DNA of 64,000 bases from Porticoccus sp002341315 (lineage in GTDB: Bacteria > Pseudomonadota > Gammaproteobacteria > Pseudomonadales > Porticoccaceae): NCBI RefSeq assembly GCF_047634355.1, contig NZ_JBLIAL010000009.1, one strand, 5' to 3'. A program made the position numbers and the translations under genes. Positions 8,586 to 18,062 of the stretch are shown piece by piece (the first letter of the stretch is position 1; the number at the start of each line of letters is the position of its first letter). The notes under the pieces were generated by a model. It made no database searches. It was not told where the DNA came from and saw nothing but the letters and a program-made list of their open reading frames with translations.

Positions 8586-9941
8586 ATGGCGAATCAGGAA
8601 GACAGAACAACGCATTACCGGGAAGGCAGCTTGACGTTGGCCGGGACCGTAATGCTGGGAACCGGCGTCATGATCGGTGCGGGCATCTTTGCGCTTACCG
8701 GCCAAATGGCACAGATGACCGGCGCTCTTTTCCCGTTGGCATTTCTGGCGGCCGCTGTGATCACCAGCTTTAGCGCCTACTCCTACATCAAGATTTCCAA
8801 CGCCTATCCGTCAGCCGGCGGCATTGGCATGTACCTGCACAAGGCCTATGGGAACCGCCTACCGACGGCCTTCAATGCCTTGCTGATGTATTTTTCGATG
8901 GTCATCGCGCAGAGCTTTCTCGCCCGCACCTTCGGCTCTTACACCATGCAGCTGTTTGGCGGAGATGAGAGTGGTCGCATGGTGCCCATTCTTGGGGTGT
9001 CGCTCATCCTCGCCGCCTTCTTGATCAACCTGCTTGGCAACCGAATGATTCAGGGGGTGGCGTCCTTTATCGGTATTTTGAAAATCGCGGGTATTGTGAT
9101 TTTCGGATTAGTGGGTGTTTGGGTTGCCGACTCCATATCGGTTGACTTCTCTAGCCCCGGAGAGGCCGGAACTATGGGCAACTTCCTGGGTGCAACCGCG
9201 CTCGGAATTCTGGCCTTCAAGGGCTTCACCACCATTACCAACAGTGGCTCCGAGGTAATAGACCCTAAGCGGAATGTAGGGCGCGCCATTGTTATTTCCA
9301 TCGCGGCCTGCGTGGTGATCTACACCCTGGTCGGTTTTGCCGTCGCCAGTAATCTGTCGCTGGCTGAAATCATCGAAACGCAGGATTATTCTCTTGCCGC
9401 TGCCGCCCGCCCGGCACTGGGGGAATACGCCGTCTGGTTCACCGTTGCGATTGCCATGATGGCAACGGCGGGTGGCATTCTGGCCAGTATTTTTGCGGTT
9501 TCGCGTATGCTGGCCATGCTGACGGAAATGAAGTTGGTGCCTCATAGCCATTTCGGCATGCCAGGGAGCATTCAAAAGCACACGCTGGTTTATACCGTAG
9601 TGCTCGGGCTGGTTCTGACGGCGTTCTTTGATCTATCTCGAATTGCCGCGCTGGGTATTGTGTTCTACTTGATCATGGATATTGCCATTCACTGGGGCGT
9701 TCTTCGCTATCTGAGTGAGGATATCAAAGCACAGGCATGGGTACCCGTGACGGCCATTATGCTGGACCTTCTCGCCCTCGGTGGATTTGTCTGGGTCAAG
9801 TTGAATACCGACCCGTTTGTAATTGGCGTGGCGGTCGTCACCATGATCGTGATCGCCGTAGCGGAGCAGGTTTTCCTGAGAATGTCACCAGAATCCGCGC
9901 AGTCAGAAGATGAAGACCCTCACACTCATCATCACCACTAA
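8586..9941 (+). CDS. APC-superfamily amino acid permease with His-rich tail
   Basis: 451 residues and about twelve hydrophobic segments. The first, TVMLGTGVMIGAGIFALTG, carries the Gly-rich GAGIF motif of amino acid/polyamine/organocation transporters; the segment GILAFKGFTTITNSGSEVIDPKRNVGRA is the conserved TM6-loop region. The very C-terminus is EDEDPHTHHHH, a short acidic then histidine-rich cytoplasmic tail that could bind metal. A GGAGG ribosome site lies upstream. The substrate cannot be told from sequence. The gene is separated from copB by the inverted-repeat element and probably has its own promoter or reads through it. Confidence 0.85.
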   Translation: MANQEDRTTHYREGSLTLAGTVMLGTGVMIGAGIFALTGQMAQMTGALFPLAFLAAAVITSFSAYSYIKISNAYPSAGGIGMYLHKAYGNRLPTAFNALLMYFSMVIAQSFLARTFGSYTMQLFGGDESGRMVPILGVSLILAAFLINLLGNRMIQGVASFIGILKIAGIVIFGLVGVWVADSISVDFSSPGEAGTMGNFLGATALGILAFKGFTTITNSGSEVIDPKRNVGRAIVISIAACVVIYTLVGFAVASNLSLAEIIETQDYSLAAAARPALGEYAVWFTVAIAMMATAGGILASIFAVSRMLAMLTEMKLVPHSHFGMPGSIQKHTLVYTVVLGLVLTAFFDLSRIAALGIVFYLIMDIAIHWGVLRYLSEDIKAQAWVPVTAIMLDLLALGGFVWVKLNTDPFVIGVAVVTMIVIAVAEQVFLRMSPESAQSEDEDPHTHHHH

Positions 9942-10054
9942 CCAGCATTAGGCTATTGCCACAATGAAAGATGATGATGGTTAGGATCCGATCAGCTCAG
10001 GGATTAAAGCTGGATGATGGCGAAAGTATTTTAGCGATTTAGGAGAGATCGATC

Positions 10055-10513
10055 ATGCAAATTAAAACATTTTCCGACCTGATAGAGTGGACTCGAAGTT
10101 TACATTCGAGCATGGCGACATGCATGACGCACTGCGCTTCTCGGCACAGTGATGAGAGAGCGAAAATGTTGCTTGAGTACTTGGCGTCCCACGAAACCGA
10201 AATGGAGAAGATGGTTTCAGCCTTCGCGCGCGACGCCAATCCAAAGGCCGCTCGAACCTACGTCTATGATTACATTCCGCATCATCCTATTACGACACAT
10301 TTGGTTTGCGATGATCACTACGCCAAATTGGATTCAGGTGCGATTAGTACAGAAGTGTTCGATTTTCATGAGCAAATCATCAGCCTTTACCAGTCACTCG
10401 TTGGTAAAGCGGAAATTCATGAAGCTGCGGAGCTTGTGCAGTCGTTGCTGGATATGGAGGAAAACGAAACCAAGCGGTTGGTCCGGCAGGTAGAACGAAT
10501 GGACGACCTGTAG
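10055..10513 (+). CDS. Small helical protein, possibly ferritin-like
   Basis: 152 residues, no signal peptide, starting 10 bases after AGGAGA. Predicted all-helical, with His/Glu/Asp-rich helices: THCASRHSDERAKMLLEYL, SHETEMEKM, HHPITTHLVCDDHYAKL, FDFHEQIISLY and MEENETKRL. The spacing of Glu and His on four helices resembles ferritin-like or hemerythrin-like metal-binding bundles, but I do not recognise the family firmly. It follows the permease after 113 bases on the same strand. A stress-linked iron or copper binding role would be a guess. Confidence 0.65.
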   Translation: MQIKTFSDLIEWTRSLHSSMATCMTHCASRHSDERAKMLLEYLASHETEMEKMVSAFARDANPKAARTYVYDYIPHHPITTHLVCDDHYAKLDSGAISTEVFDFHEQIISLYQSLVGKAEIHEAAELVQSLLDMEENETKRLVRQVERMDDL

Positions 10514-10605
10514 GCAAGGGGAATAGGGCCTTTACCTTTCGTGAAACCTGCCGGGATGGAGCGGCGTACTGTGTCGTGTCGCGGGTTGAGAGAGGCGCTT
10601 GCTGA

Positions 10606-11880
10606 TCAATTCTTAAGGAGCAAAGGCGCGAAACCGCCACCTGCGGTGCGGAAGTTGGTGGTCTGCCCCCGGTAAAGTCGGGTGGCGGCGAGCAATACCC
10701 CGCCGCGATAGGTATACAGCCGCACGTCGACTTTCAGGGTTTCCCGTTCGCCGTTGACGAGAACCGTGCGCTCTGAGGGTGGCACAAAGGCCTGGGCGAT
10801 GTAGGCGCTCTCGAGAATCTGGGCGAAGGTTTTCTTGGTGAGCTTGCTGCCACGATACACCCCTTTACTGCCATGGCCCGCGACGGGTTTGAAGAACCAC
10901 TGCCGCCGCTCCTGCCAAAGCGTGGAGGCATTTTCGGCGGTAACCCGTACCGTTTTCGGTATACTCTCCCGCAATAGATCGGCGTCGGTGGCGCTTAACC
11001 CCCAAGGTTCCAGGGAAGTCGGGTCCGACAGGACCGTCAGGTTGCGTTTGTCCGCCAAAAGCGCATGGGTATGAGGGTTGGGCGTAATGACAGCGCCCCC
11101 ATCAAGCCACGCCTGCCGCAGGGCGTCATGCGCCGGAGCCACCAGGGCGAAATCCACCAGGCGGTTGTAAACCAGATCAATTGGCTTGCCGTCTCCATAC
11201 AGCATCCCGGCTTCGTACTGAAGCGCTTCTGGGGAGAGAATCAGGGCGTCGATGCCGTTCCGTTGAAGCATATTCTGAGCCAGCCTGAACTCCGGATACA
11301 GGTACTGCTCCTCCGGCCGATCATCGATGATCGCTATGCTCTCAGGACGTCCGCTGTCGCGCTGGGCGCGCCATTCACTCTCGAACTGGGCGATCACCGC
11401 AGCATCGAAGTCTTCGGCCCAGGACGCACGCGTAGCGCCACCGCAGCATTGCAGCTGTGCTCGGGCCAGCACAGCATTGAGGAACGCGCCCCCGGCGTTG
11501 GTATTGACTTCGATAAGGCGGGGCCCTTCCTCGCCGAGGTGGAAGTCATAACCCATAAAAGCACCCACAGGTCCGGGATTGAGCTGTGCATTACGCGGGG
11601 CCCAGGACAGCACTCGTTGCTGATAGTCGGGGAGTGCGGCAGCGGTCTCCAGGGCCTGGACAATGTCCTGCATATGGTCCAAATCCTGACCGGGAACGAA
11701 GACGGCGGCATTGGAGAAGAATTGCTGCCAGGCCGTGCTGGACAGGATCTCCTTGGCATTTTCCCCCAGCTGGCTGACGAGGTTGTCAACGATTGCCGGT
11801 CGATCGAGAGTGACGCAGACGCAGTGCTGGTTGAGCCTTTCTGCTTCTGTCTGTCCTGGAGCGTTATTGATTGATTGCAA
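10606..11880 (-). CDS. ATP-grasp-like protein (glutathione synthetase-type fold)
   Basis: 424 residues, soluble. The segment GPRLIEVNTNAGGAFLNAVLA, ending an N-terminal domain, and the C-terminal part with QWFFKPVAGHGSKGVYRG and LKVDVRLYTYRGGVLLAATRLYRGQTTNFRT resemble the nucleotide- and Mg-binding loops of ATP-grasp ligases (a KP-x-GHGSKGV-like glycine loop, then a DVR strand). The order of motifs suggests an unusual or permuted arrangement. The substrate is unknown; ATP-grasp enzymes join carboxylates to amines or thiols. It is divergent from the phospholipase D gene, with 73 bases between them. Confidence 0.6.
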   Translation of the reverse strand: MQSINNAPGQTEAERLNQHCVCVTLDRPAIVDNLVSQLGENAKEILSSTAWQQFFSNAAVFVPGQDLDHMQDIVQALETAAALPDYQQRVLSWAPRNAQLNPGPVGAFMGYDFHLGEEGPRLIEVNTNAGGAFLNAVLARAQLQCCGGATRASWAEDFDAAVIAQFESEWRAQRDSGRPESIAIIDDRPEEQYLYPEFRLAQNMLQRNGIDALILSPEALQYEAGMLYGDGKPIDLVYNRLVDFALVAPAHDALRQAWLDGGAVITPNPHTHALLADKRNLTVLSDPTSLEPWGLSATDADLLRESIPKTVRVTAENASTLWQERRQWFFKPVAGHGSKGVYRGSKLTKKTFAQILESAYIAQAFVPPSERTVLVNGERETLKVDVRLYTYRGGVLLAATRLYRGQTTNFRTAGGGFAPLLLKN

Positions 11881-11953
11881 GAGCTCTCCTCTAATTTTGG
11901 TGGCATTGGTCTACGGTTAGTGCGCATGCCAGTCGGGGTTTGCTTGTGGCACA

Positions 11954-13126
11954 ATGAGGTTACCGTTACAGAGTCCCCGCATCAAATCAAATTCTATGGC
12001 TATACCTATGCTTATGACAGCGGAGAGTAAGAATGAAAGTGGAATGCTCGCCGCCGAGTGCGCTGGTAACGATATTCGGATTTTTATCGAGGGTGACACC
12101 CTGTTTGACGCCATGCTTTCCGATTTTTCCTCTGCGCGACGGCGGGTCTGGCTGGAGTCCTATATTTTTGCCGACGATGCTATAGGGCGGGAATTTTTGA
12201 AGGTTCTCACTGATTGCAGCCGGCGTGGCCTGGATGTTCGGGTGAGGGTCGATGCATTGGGCTCCAAATTCGGCTTCTCCGGCGGATCGGCCCACTGCTT
12301 GAAAGCAGCGGGGGTCAAATTTGTATGGTGCCATCCCTGGCAGTGGCGAAAACCCTGGTTGTTTCATCGTCGCAATCATCGCAAGCTCGCCGTGGTCGAC
12401 GATCAGATCGCGTATTTGGGCGGGTTCAACATCACGGCACTCAACTCGCGACGAATATCCGGGGACGCCCGTTGGCGGGATACCCATTTCCGTCTCTCCG
12501 GCCCGCTCGTTGACGATGCCCGCAGAGCCTTTGAATCCTTTGCAAGGGGAGATCTCAAGTGGCAGCGTGGTGGCAACCGAGACGGGATGGAGCTGCTCAC
12601 CAATCACGGCCGAGCCTGTCGTTTCCGCCTGCGTTGCCATCTGAAAGATCGATTCAACGCTGCCCGCAAGCGGCTGTGGCTGACCACACCCTATTTTGTG
12701 CCGGATTCGGGAACCCAGCGTGACCTGTGCCGGGCGGCATCGAAGGGTGTCGATGTCAGAGTGCTGGTGCCGGGAAAGAGCGACGTCCCCTTCGTTCAAT
12801 GGGCTGCGCGGGCGGCCTATTCCACGTTACTGGCGTCAGGCATTCGGATATTCGAGTACCAGCCCCGTGTATTGCATGCCAAGACCCTGATCGTGGACGA
12901 CGATTGGAGTACGGTGGGAAGGGCCAACTTTGACTACCGAAGCCTGTTTATCAATTACGAACTCAATCTGGCGGCGGAGTGCCACGCTCTGAATGCCACC
13001 CTGGCGACCATCTTCGAGAGCGACCTGAATGAGTCGCTTGAGGTCCGGCAACGACCTTGCTCGCGGCGGCTGCCGAGTGCTAGAGTGGGCGATCTCATTG
13101 GCTGGAGTGAGAGGCAGTGGCCCTGA
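11954..13126 (+). CDS. clsB: Phospholipase D family cardiolipin synthase (ClsB-like)
   Basis: Up to 390 residues. Two HKD catalytic motifs are intact: HRRNHRKLAVVDD near residue 137 and HAKTLIVDDDWSTVGRANFD near residue 306, the pair needed for phosphatidyl transfer. The N-terminus contains the family segment RRRVWLESYIFADDAIG. The start is uncertain: family alignment would favour ATG at 11996 or 12044 over 11954. ClsB makes cardiolipin at the inner membrane. As in Escherichia coli, a clsB-like gene lies beside ybhGFSR-like exporter genes, which begin 42 bases downstream. A truncated paralogue sits at 43.97 kb. Confidence 0.85.
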   Translation: MRLPLQSPRIKSNSMAIPMLMTAESKNESGMLAAECAGNDIRIFIEGDTLFDAMLSDFSSARRRVWLESYIFADDAIGREFLKVLTDCSRRGLDVRVRVDALGSKFGFSGGSAHCLKAAGVKFVWCHPWQWRKPWLFHRRNHRKLAVVDDQIAYLGGFNITALNSRRISGDARWRDTHFRLSGPLVDDARRAFESFARGDLKWQRGGNRDGMELLTNHGRACRFRLRCHLKDRFNAARKRLWLTTPYFVPDSGTQRDLCRAASKGVDVRVLVPGKSDVPFVQWAARAAYSTLLASGIRIFEYQPRVLHAKTLIVDDDWSTVGRANFDYRSLFINYELNLAAECHALNATLATIFESDLNESLEVRQRPCSRRLPSARVGDLIGWSERQWP

Positions 13127-13168
13127 TCCCGGCTCCAACCTGAACAGTAATGTCATAAGGAGTGTTTG

Positions 13169-14131
13169 GTGAAATCCCAATCCTGGCTCTGGTCTCTGAT
13201 AGCGGTGTTGGTGCTCGCCGGCGGTTCTTATGGGGTTTTTGTTCTGTTTGGGGAAGAGCCCTTGCCGCAGGGAATCGTCTATGGCAATGGCCATATCGAG
13301 GGGCGGGAAGTGCGGATCGCGGCCGAAGTGGCCGGTCGGGTCATCGAGCACCATCTCGCGGAAGGCAGCAAGGTTTCGGCTGGCGACACGGTAGCCGTGA
13401 TCGACCCCGCCGATGCCAGAGACCGCCTGCGCTCGGCACAGGCCGAGCTGGCCTCGGCGCGGGAAGTCCGTGACGGCTTCGACAGCCAAATCACCACCTG
13501 GCGTCATCATCTCAAGAATGCCGAGAAACAACGGCAGCGGATCCGGGACTTGCGGTCCCGCAATCTGGCCAGCTCGAGTGATCTGGATCAGGCGGAAAAT
13601 GCCGTCAGTGAGGCCCGGGGCCGACTTGAGTCTCTCCAGCGGCAGAAGGATGCCGCCGAAGAACAGGTGGCTGCAAGGGCGGCGCAGGTGGCACTGGCTG
13701 AATCGCAACTGGACAAAGCGGAGGTTGCCGCGCCGCTCTCCGGAACCATCCTGATCCGGGCGGTGGAGACGGGAGAGGTTGTCGATACCGGCCAGCCGCT
13801 GGCCACGATGGTGAATCTGCAGCAGCTCGAACTCAAGGTCTATGTCCCCGGTGATATCCTCAACCGGATCAGCTTGGGGGATCCCGCCAGAATCCGCGTG
13901 GACGGTTTGCCCGGGGACTTTTCCGCCAAAGTCGGCAGGATTGACGATTTCGCCCAGTTCACCCCCCGCGATGTCCACATGCCCGACGAGAGAGTTCGGA
14001 TGGTCTATGGCGTTACCCTGGTGCTGGATAATCCGGCCGATGCTCTGAAACCGGGTATGCCGGCAGATGCCTGGATTCGCTGGGATCCGGACGCCGAGTG
14101 GCCAGCGACGCTCCCGGTCCCGAGCCGCTGA
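13169..14131 (+). CDS. HlyD-family membrane fusion protein (YbhG-like)
   Basis: 320 residues from the GTG at 13169; AAGGAG is 7 bases upstream. One N-terminal membrane anchor (LWSLIAVLVLAGGSYGVFVLF), then a biotinyl-lipoyl-like half (GHIEGREVRIAAEVAGRVIEH), a long alpha-helical hairpin rich in Ala, Glu and Arg (about residues 90-190), the second lipoyl half (VAAPLSGTILIRAVETGEVV) and a beta-barrel region. It links inner-membrane ABC-2 permeases to the outer membrane. The ATPase gene starts 7 bases later, so it belongs to the YbhGFSR-like exporter. Confidence 0.9.
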   Translation: MKSQSWLWSLIAVLVLAGGSYGVFVLFGEEPLPQGIVYGNGHIEGREVRIAAEVAGRVIEHHLAEGSKVSAGDTVAVIDPADARDRLRSAQAELASAREVRDGFDSQITTWRHHLKNAEKQRQRIRDLRSRNLASSSDLDQAENAVSEARGRLESLQRQKDAAEEQVAARAAQVALAESQLDKAEVAAPLSGTILIRAVETGEVVDTGQPLATMVNLQQLELKVYVPGDILNRISLGDPARIRVDGLPGDFSAKVGRIDDFAQFTPRDVHMPDERVRMVYGVTLVLDNPADALKPGMPADAWIRWDPDAEWPATLPVPSR

Positions 14132-14137
14132 TCGCCC

Positions 14138-15868
14138 ATGCCTGCCGCCGAACCCATCGTCGCCGAGGGCCTTGGCCGCCACTTCGGAGACAAGATTGCC
14201 ATCGAACCGCTGGATGTTTCCGTTGATCGCGGTCAGCGAGTGGGCATTGTCGGCGCTGATGGCGCTGGCAAGACGACGCTGTTACAGATGTTGGCCGGTA
14301 TCCTCGATCCTACAGAGGGGGAATGCCGGGTGCTGGGTTTCGATACCCGCCGCAGCGCCAAGCGGATCGCCTCCCGTATTGGTTATATGTCCCAGGGGTT
14401 TACGCTCTACGATCGGCTCAGCGTCAAGGAAAACCTGACCTTCGCCGCCCGTATCCGGGATGTCTCCAATCACCTCTATCAGCGGCGCGAGGAAAACCTG
14501 TTATCCATGGCGGGGTTAACGCACTTCGGCGACAGGCCAGCGGCAAAATTATCCGGCGGCATGCGCAAGAAGCTATCCCTGTGCGCCAATCTTGTTCATG
14601 AGCCGGAACTTTTGATCCTTGACGAACCCGGACTCGGCGTCGACCCCCTTTCCCGGCGCCAACTCTGGACCATGCTCGATCGGTTCCGTGCGCAGGGCAT
14701 TACCACGGTTGTGGCCACCTCCTACATGGACGAGGCGGAGCGTTGCGACAGAATACTGCTGCTGGAACAGGGGCGCGTTCTCGCTGATGGCACACTGGAA
14801 GAACTGCTGAGGGGCATCGCCGGACGGGTTTTCACCGTACACGCTGAAAATGCCGGGCGCGGCTTGCGGGAGTTGTCCGGCATCCTGGCTCAGAATGTAA
14901 GCGTCCATTCCGTGCAGTGGTTACCCGATCATCTGCGGCTGGTGGTGAAGACGGACATAACCGAAAACCGATTGTCGGAGTCATTGCCAAAGAGTCTCCA
15001 CCTGGCGGCCGCTGAGCCCCGGCTCGAGGACCTGTTTGTTCTGCGGACGGAGAGGATGACCGGCGAGCAGCAGTTCCTGGAATTTTCCCGGGAGGACAAA
15101 GAAAATGGGGAGGGGTTGGCGGTAAATGGTCTCAGCGTCCGCTTCGGCCATTTCAAAGCCGTTGACCGGGTGAGCTTCGACGCCCCGTCCGGTGAACTTC
15201 TCGCCTTGCTGGGACCTAACGGGGCGGGCAAGACAACCCTGATCAGGGCCCTTTGTGGACTTGTTACCATCGACGAGGGCAGCGCCCGGGTGGCAGGGCT
15301 GAGCCCGGGGGCGGGTAGTGCCGCCTTGCGTCGACAGATCGGTTACATGTCTCAACGATTTTCACTCTATCTGGAATTGACTCCCTGGGAAAACCTGCGT
15401 TTCTTTGCCAACGCTTACGGCCTGGCCGGAGGCGCGGCGCGTACTGCGATCGACTGGGCCCGGGAAGTGACGGGCCTGACGGACCTGCCCGACAAGCTCA
15501 CCCGCGATCTCTCGAGTGCCTTGCGCCAGCGTCTGGCGCTGGCCTGCAGCCTTCTCCACAGGCCCCGGGTCCTGTTTCTGGATGAGCCCACCTCCGGTGT
15601 CGATCCCGTCGCCCGGTACCGTTTCTGGCGAGTTATCCGTGAGCTGGCCGTCAACGGCATGACGGTAGTGGTCACCACCCATTACCTGGAGGAAGCGGCT
15701 TATTGTGACCGTCTGGCGTTGATGCTGGACGGGCGGCTGCTCGTGCACGGCAGCAGGGCATCGCTGAATGATTCTCTCGGCCTCGATGCCGGCGCGACAG
15801 TGGAGGCACTCTTCACCGCGGCTATAGAACAGGCGGGAACGGTCAATTCGCGGGCGCTGGGGCCATGA
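14138..15868 (+). CDS. Double ABC transporter ATPase (YbhF-like)
   Basis: 576 residues made of two complete nucleotide-binding domains. The first has Walker A GADGAGKTTLL near residue 46, LSGGMRKKLSLC and LLILDEPGLGVDP. The second has GPNGAGKTTLI near residue 360, SSALRQRLALACSL in place of the usual LSGGQ, and VLFLDEPTSGVDP. The signature of domain two is therefore degenerate, suggesting asymmetric ATP sites. Fused ATPases of this type (YbhF) power ABC-2 exporters for drugs or lipids. The stop overlaps the start of the next permease gene (ATGA). Confidence 0.92.
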   Translation: MPAAEPIVAEGLGRHFGDKIAIEPLDVSVDRGQRVGIVGADGAGKTTLLQMLAGILDPTEGECRVLGFDTRRSAKRIASRIGYMSQGFTLYDRLSVKENLTFAARIRDVSNHLYQRREENLLSMAGLTHFGDRPAAKLSGGMRKKLSLCANLVHEPELLILDEPGLGVDPLSRRQLWTMLDRFRAQGITTVVATSYMDEAERCDRILLLEQGRVLADGTLEELLRGIAGRVFTVHAENAGRGLRELSGILAQNVSVHSVQWLPDHLRLVVKTDITENRLSESLPKSLHLAAAEPRLEDLFVLRTERMTGEQQFLEFSREDKENGEGLAVNGLSVRFGHFKAVDRVSFDAPSGELLALLGPNGAGKTTLIRALCGLVTIDEGSARVAGLSPGAGSAALRRQIGYMSQRFSLYLELTPWENLRFFANAYGLAGGAARTAIDWAREVTGLTDLPDKLTRDLSSALRQRLALACSLLHRPRVLFLDEPTSGVDPVARYRFWRVIRELAVNGMTVVVTTHYLEEAAYCDRLALMLDGRLLVHGSRASLNDSLGLDAGATVEALFTAAIEQAGTVNSRALGP

Positions 15869-16959
15869 AAGGTCATCGGCTTAGGGCCCTTGTCGTCAAG
15901 GAAAGTCGTGAACTGATTCGCGACCCGATTACCGTTGCGCTGGCTGTGATTATGCCCCTCATCATGCTATTTCTGTTCGGCTATGCAGTCAACCTGGACG
16001 TGGAGCGAGTCGCCTTAGGGATCTACGATCTGGACAACACGCCGGCAAGTCGCGAGCTGTCCGCCCGGTTCGACAGCTCTCGGTACTTTCAATTGCAGCA
16101 GAAAGCCACCGATCTCCGCGACCTTGACTCGGCCCTGCAGGGTTCAAGAATCAAAGTCGGGGTGGTGATTCCGGCCGGTTTTGCCCGGCAACTCCTCCGG
16201 GAGGAGTCGGCGCCGGTCCAGGTCATCGTGGACGGCGGCTATCCTGTATTGGCTCGATTGGCGTCGGCCTATGCCGAGGCTGTAATCGGAAATTTTCCCG
16301 CTCCCCGTCAGGCCGCCATTCGGGTCCGGGCCAGGGTTTGGTTCAATCCCTCCCTGCGCAGCGTCAACTTCGTCGTTCCCGGCCTGTTCGCCGTCATACT
16401 GATGGCGTTCCCGCCACTGTTGACCGCCCTGGCGATCGTGCGCGAGAAAGAGACGGGCACCATCGAGCAGATCTATGCCTCGCCGGTAACCTCCGGTGAG
16501 TTTATCGTCGGCAAGCTGGTGCCCTACGGCCTGGTGGCGTTTCTGGAAATTCTGATGGTCATCGCAGTGGGGTTTGCCTGGTTCCAGGTGCCCATTACCG
16601 GCAGCCCGGCGCTGCTGTTGGTGTCCGCTTTCGTCTATGTGCTGACCACCGTGGGCATCGGCCTGCTGGTTTCATCGCTGGTACGCACCCAGTTGGCGGC
16701 CATGCTGATAACGCTCATCGTCACGCTGATGCCATCGTTCCTGTTTTCCGGCTTTTTGTTTCCTCTCTTTACCATGCCCCTCGGCCTGCAACTCTATAGT
16801 CGTCTTTTCCCTGCCGGTGATTTTATGGAAATATCCCGCGGCGTGGTCCTGAAATCCGCCGGCCTCGAAGCGGTTATGCCGCATCTGGTGATGCTCATTG
16901 TCTATACGGCTCTGATATTTATCTTTGCGATTTGGCGGATGAGGCAGAAGGTGGTCTGA
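15865..16959 (+). CDS. ABC-2 type permease (YbhS-like)
   Basis: 364 residues. One N-terminal membrane segment (VALAVIMPLIMLFLFGYAVNL), a periplasmic domain of about 140 residues, then five membrane segments from near residue 170 on. The conserved cytoplasmic loop REKETGTIEQIYASPVTSGEFIVGK is the ABC-2 coupling signature. It overlaps the ATPase gene by four bases and the next permease by one base (TGATG), so the set is translationally coupled. It probably pairs with the following permease as a heterodimer. Confidence 0.92.
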   Translation: MKGHRLRALVVKESRELIRDPITVALAVIMPLIMLFLFGYAVNLDVERVALGIYDLDNTPASRELSARFDSSRYFQLQQKATDLRDLDSALQGSRIKVGVVIPAGFARQLLREESAPVQVIVDGGYPVLARLASAYAEAVIGNFPAPRQAAIRVRARVWFNPSLRSVNFVVPGLFAVILMAFPPLLTALAIVREKETGTIEQIYASPVTSGEFIVGKLVPYGLVAFLEILMVIAVGFAWFQVPITGSPALLLVSAFVYVLTTVGIGLLVSSLVRTQLAAMLITLIVTLMPSFLFSGFLFPLFTMPLGLQLYSRLFPAGDFMEISRGVVLKSAGLEAVMPHLVMLIVYTALIFIFAIWRMRQKVV

Positions 16960-18062
16960 TGGGGATTGCCTTTCTGGGATTGCTGCGCAAGGAGATCGTG
17001 CAGTTTTTTCGCGACCGGTTGATACTGGTGCTGATACTCTGGCTTTACACCATCGAAGTGGTTATTTGTACCGTGGCGCTCAGTTTCGACGTCAACCACC
17101 TGCCCCTGGCGGTGGTGGACCAGGATCGCAGTGCGTTGAGTCGTTCGTTGATCCAGAAATTCTCGGTGAGTGAAACCTTCGACCTGAAATTTCAGGAAGC
17201 TCGTGTGGCAACCGCAACCGACCATCTGGAAAAGGGTGATGCCGCTGCGGTGCTGGTTATTCCAGCCGGGTTCGAGCGCGACCTTGTCGCTGGCGTCGGC
17301 GTCCAGCTCCAGTTCCTTCAGGACGGAACTAATTCCAACATTGCCGCCAATGCCGTCAATGATGCTCTGCAGATTGTTCAGCGCCAGGAAAGTGAGGTCC
17401 TCACCCCCACAGGGAAGACGCGGGGCGCAGTCCCGCTGGTCCGTATCTGGTATAACCCTGAATTGACCACATCGAGTTTTATGGTGTTATCCATGATAGC
17501 CCTGGCCGGCATGATGGTAGGCGTTATTCACCCGGCGGCCTCGATTGTCCGGGAAAAGGAGCGCGGCACAATCGAGCAGCTGCTGGTGACGCCCATTTCC
17601 ACCCTGGAACTATTCTTGGCCAAGATCACACCGACTCTGATCATGGGCGTGCTCTCTATCTTTCCGAGCCTCGTGATTGTCAGAGCCTTCGATGTGCCCC
17701 TTCAGGGCAGCCTGGTATTGTTCCTGGTGTTGACGGCCATTTTTTTGCTTAGTGCGATTGCCCTCGGCGTGTTCATTGCCGCGTACAGCCGCACCCTTCA
17801 GCAGGCACTGTTGCTCTCGTTTTTCGGACTTTTCCCTGTGATGTTCCTGTCGGGCAGCCTTACCCCGGTAGAAGCCATGCCCGAGTTCCTGCAAAGCCTC
17901 TCGCTACTGAGTCCCCTGCGTTACTATATGGATATCGTCATCGGCATTTTCCTCAAAGGCGCCGGCTTGGAGGTTCTTTGGGATGAGGCCTTGGCCATGT
18001 TGGCGATCGGAGCCCCATTGTTTCTGCTATCGTTGAGAATTTTCCGGCGACGTGTCCGTTAA
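16959..18062 (+). CDS. ABC-2 type permease (YbhR-like)
   Basis: 367 residues from the ATG at 16959 that overlaps the preceding stop; a longer in-frame start at 16932 would run far into the upstream gene. Topology mirrors its partner: one N-terminal segment, a periplasmic domain and five C-terminal segments. The coupling loop reads REKERGTIEQLLVTPISTLELFLAK. It completes the four-gene exporter started by the HlyD protein. Its last 36 bases overlap the end of the convergent BCCT gene, so no room is left for a separate terminator. Confidence 0.92.
   Translation: MGIAFLGLLRKEIVQFFRDRLILVLILWLYTIEVVICTVALSFDVNHLPLAVVDQDRSALSRSLIQKFSVSETFDLKFQEARVATATDHLEKGDAAAVLVIPAGFERDLVAGVGVQLQFLQDGTNSNIAANAVNDALQIVQRQESEVLTPTGKTRGAVPLVRIWYNPELTTSSFMVLSMIALAGMMVGVIHPAASIVREKERGTIEQLLVTPISTLELFLAKITPTLIMGVLSIFPSLVIVRAFDVPLQGSLVLFLVLTAIFLLSAIALGVFIAAYSRTLQQALLLSFFGLFPVMFLSGSLTPVEAMPEFLQSLSLLSPLRYYMDIVIGIFLKGAGLEVLWDEALAMLAIGAPLFLLSLRIFRRRVR

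Noticed and set aside
12836..14182. 448-codon minus ORF opposite the phospholipase/HlyD genes
   Set aside because: Antisense shadow of two well-supported plus-strand genes with no domain of its own.
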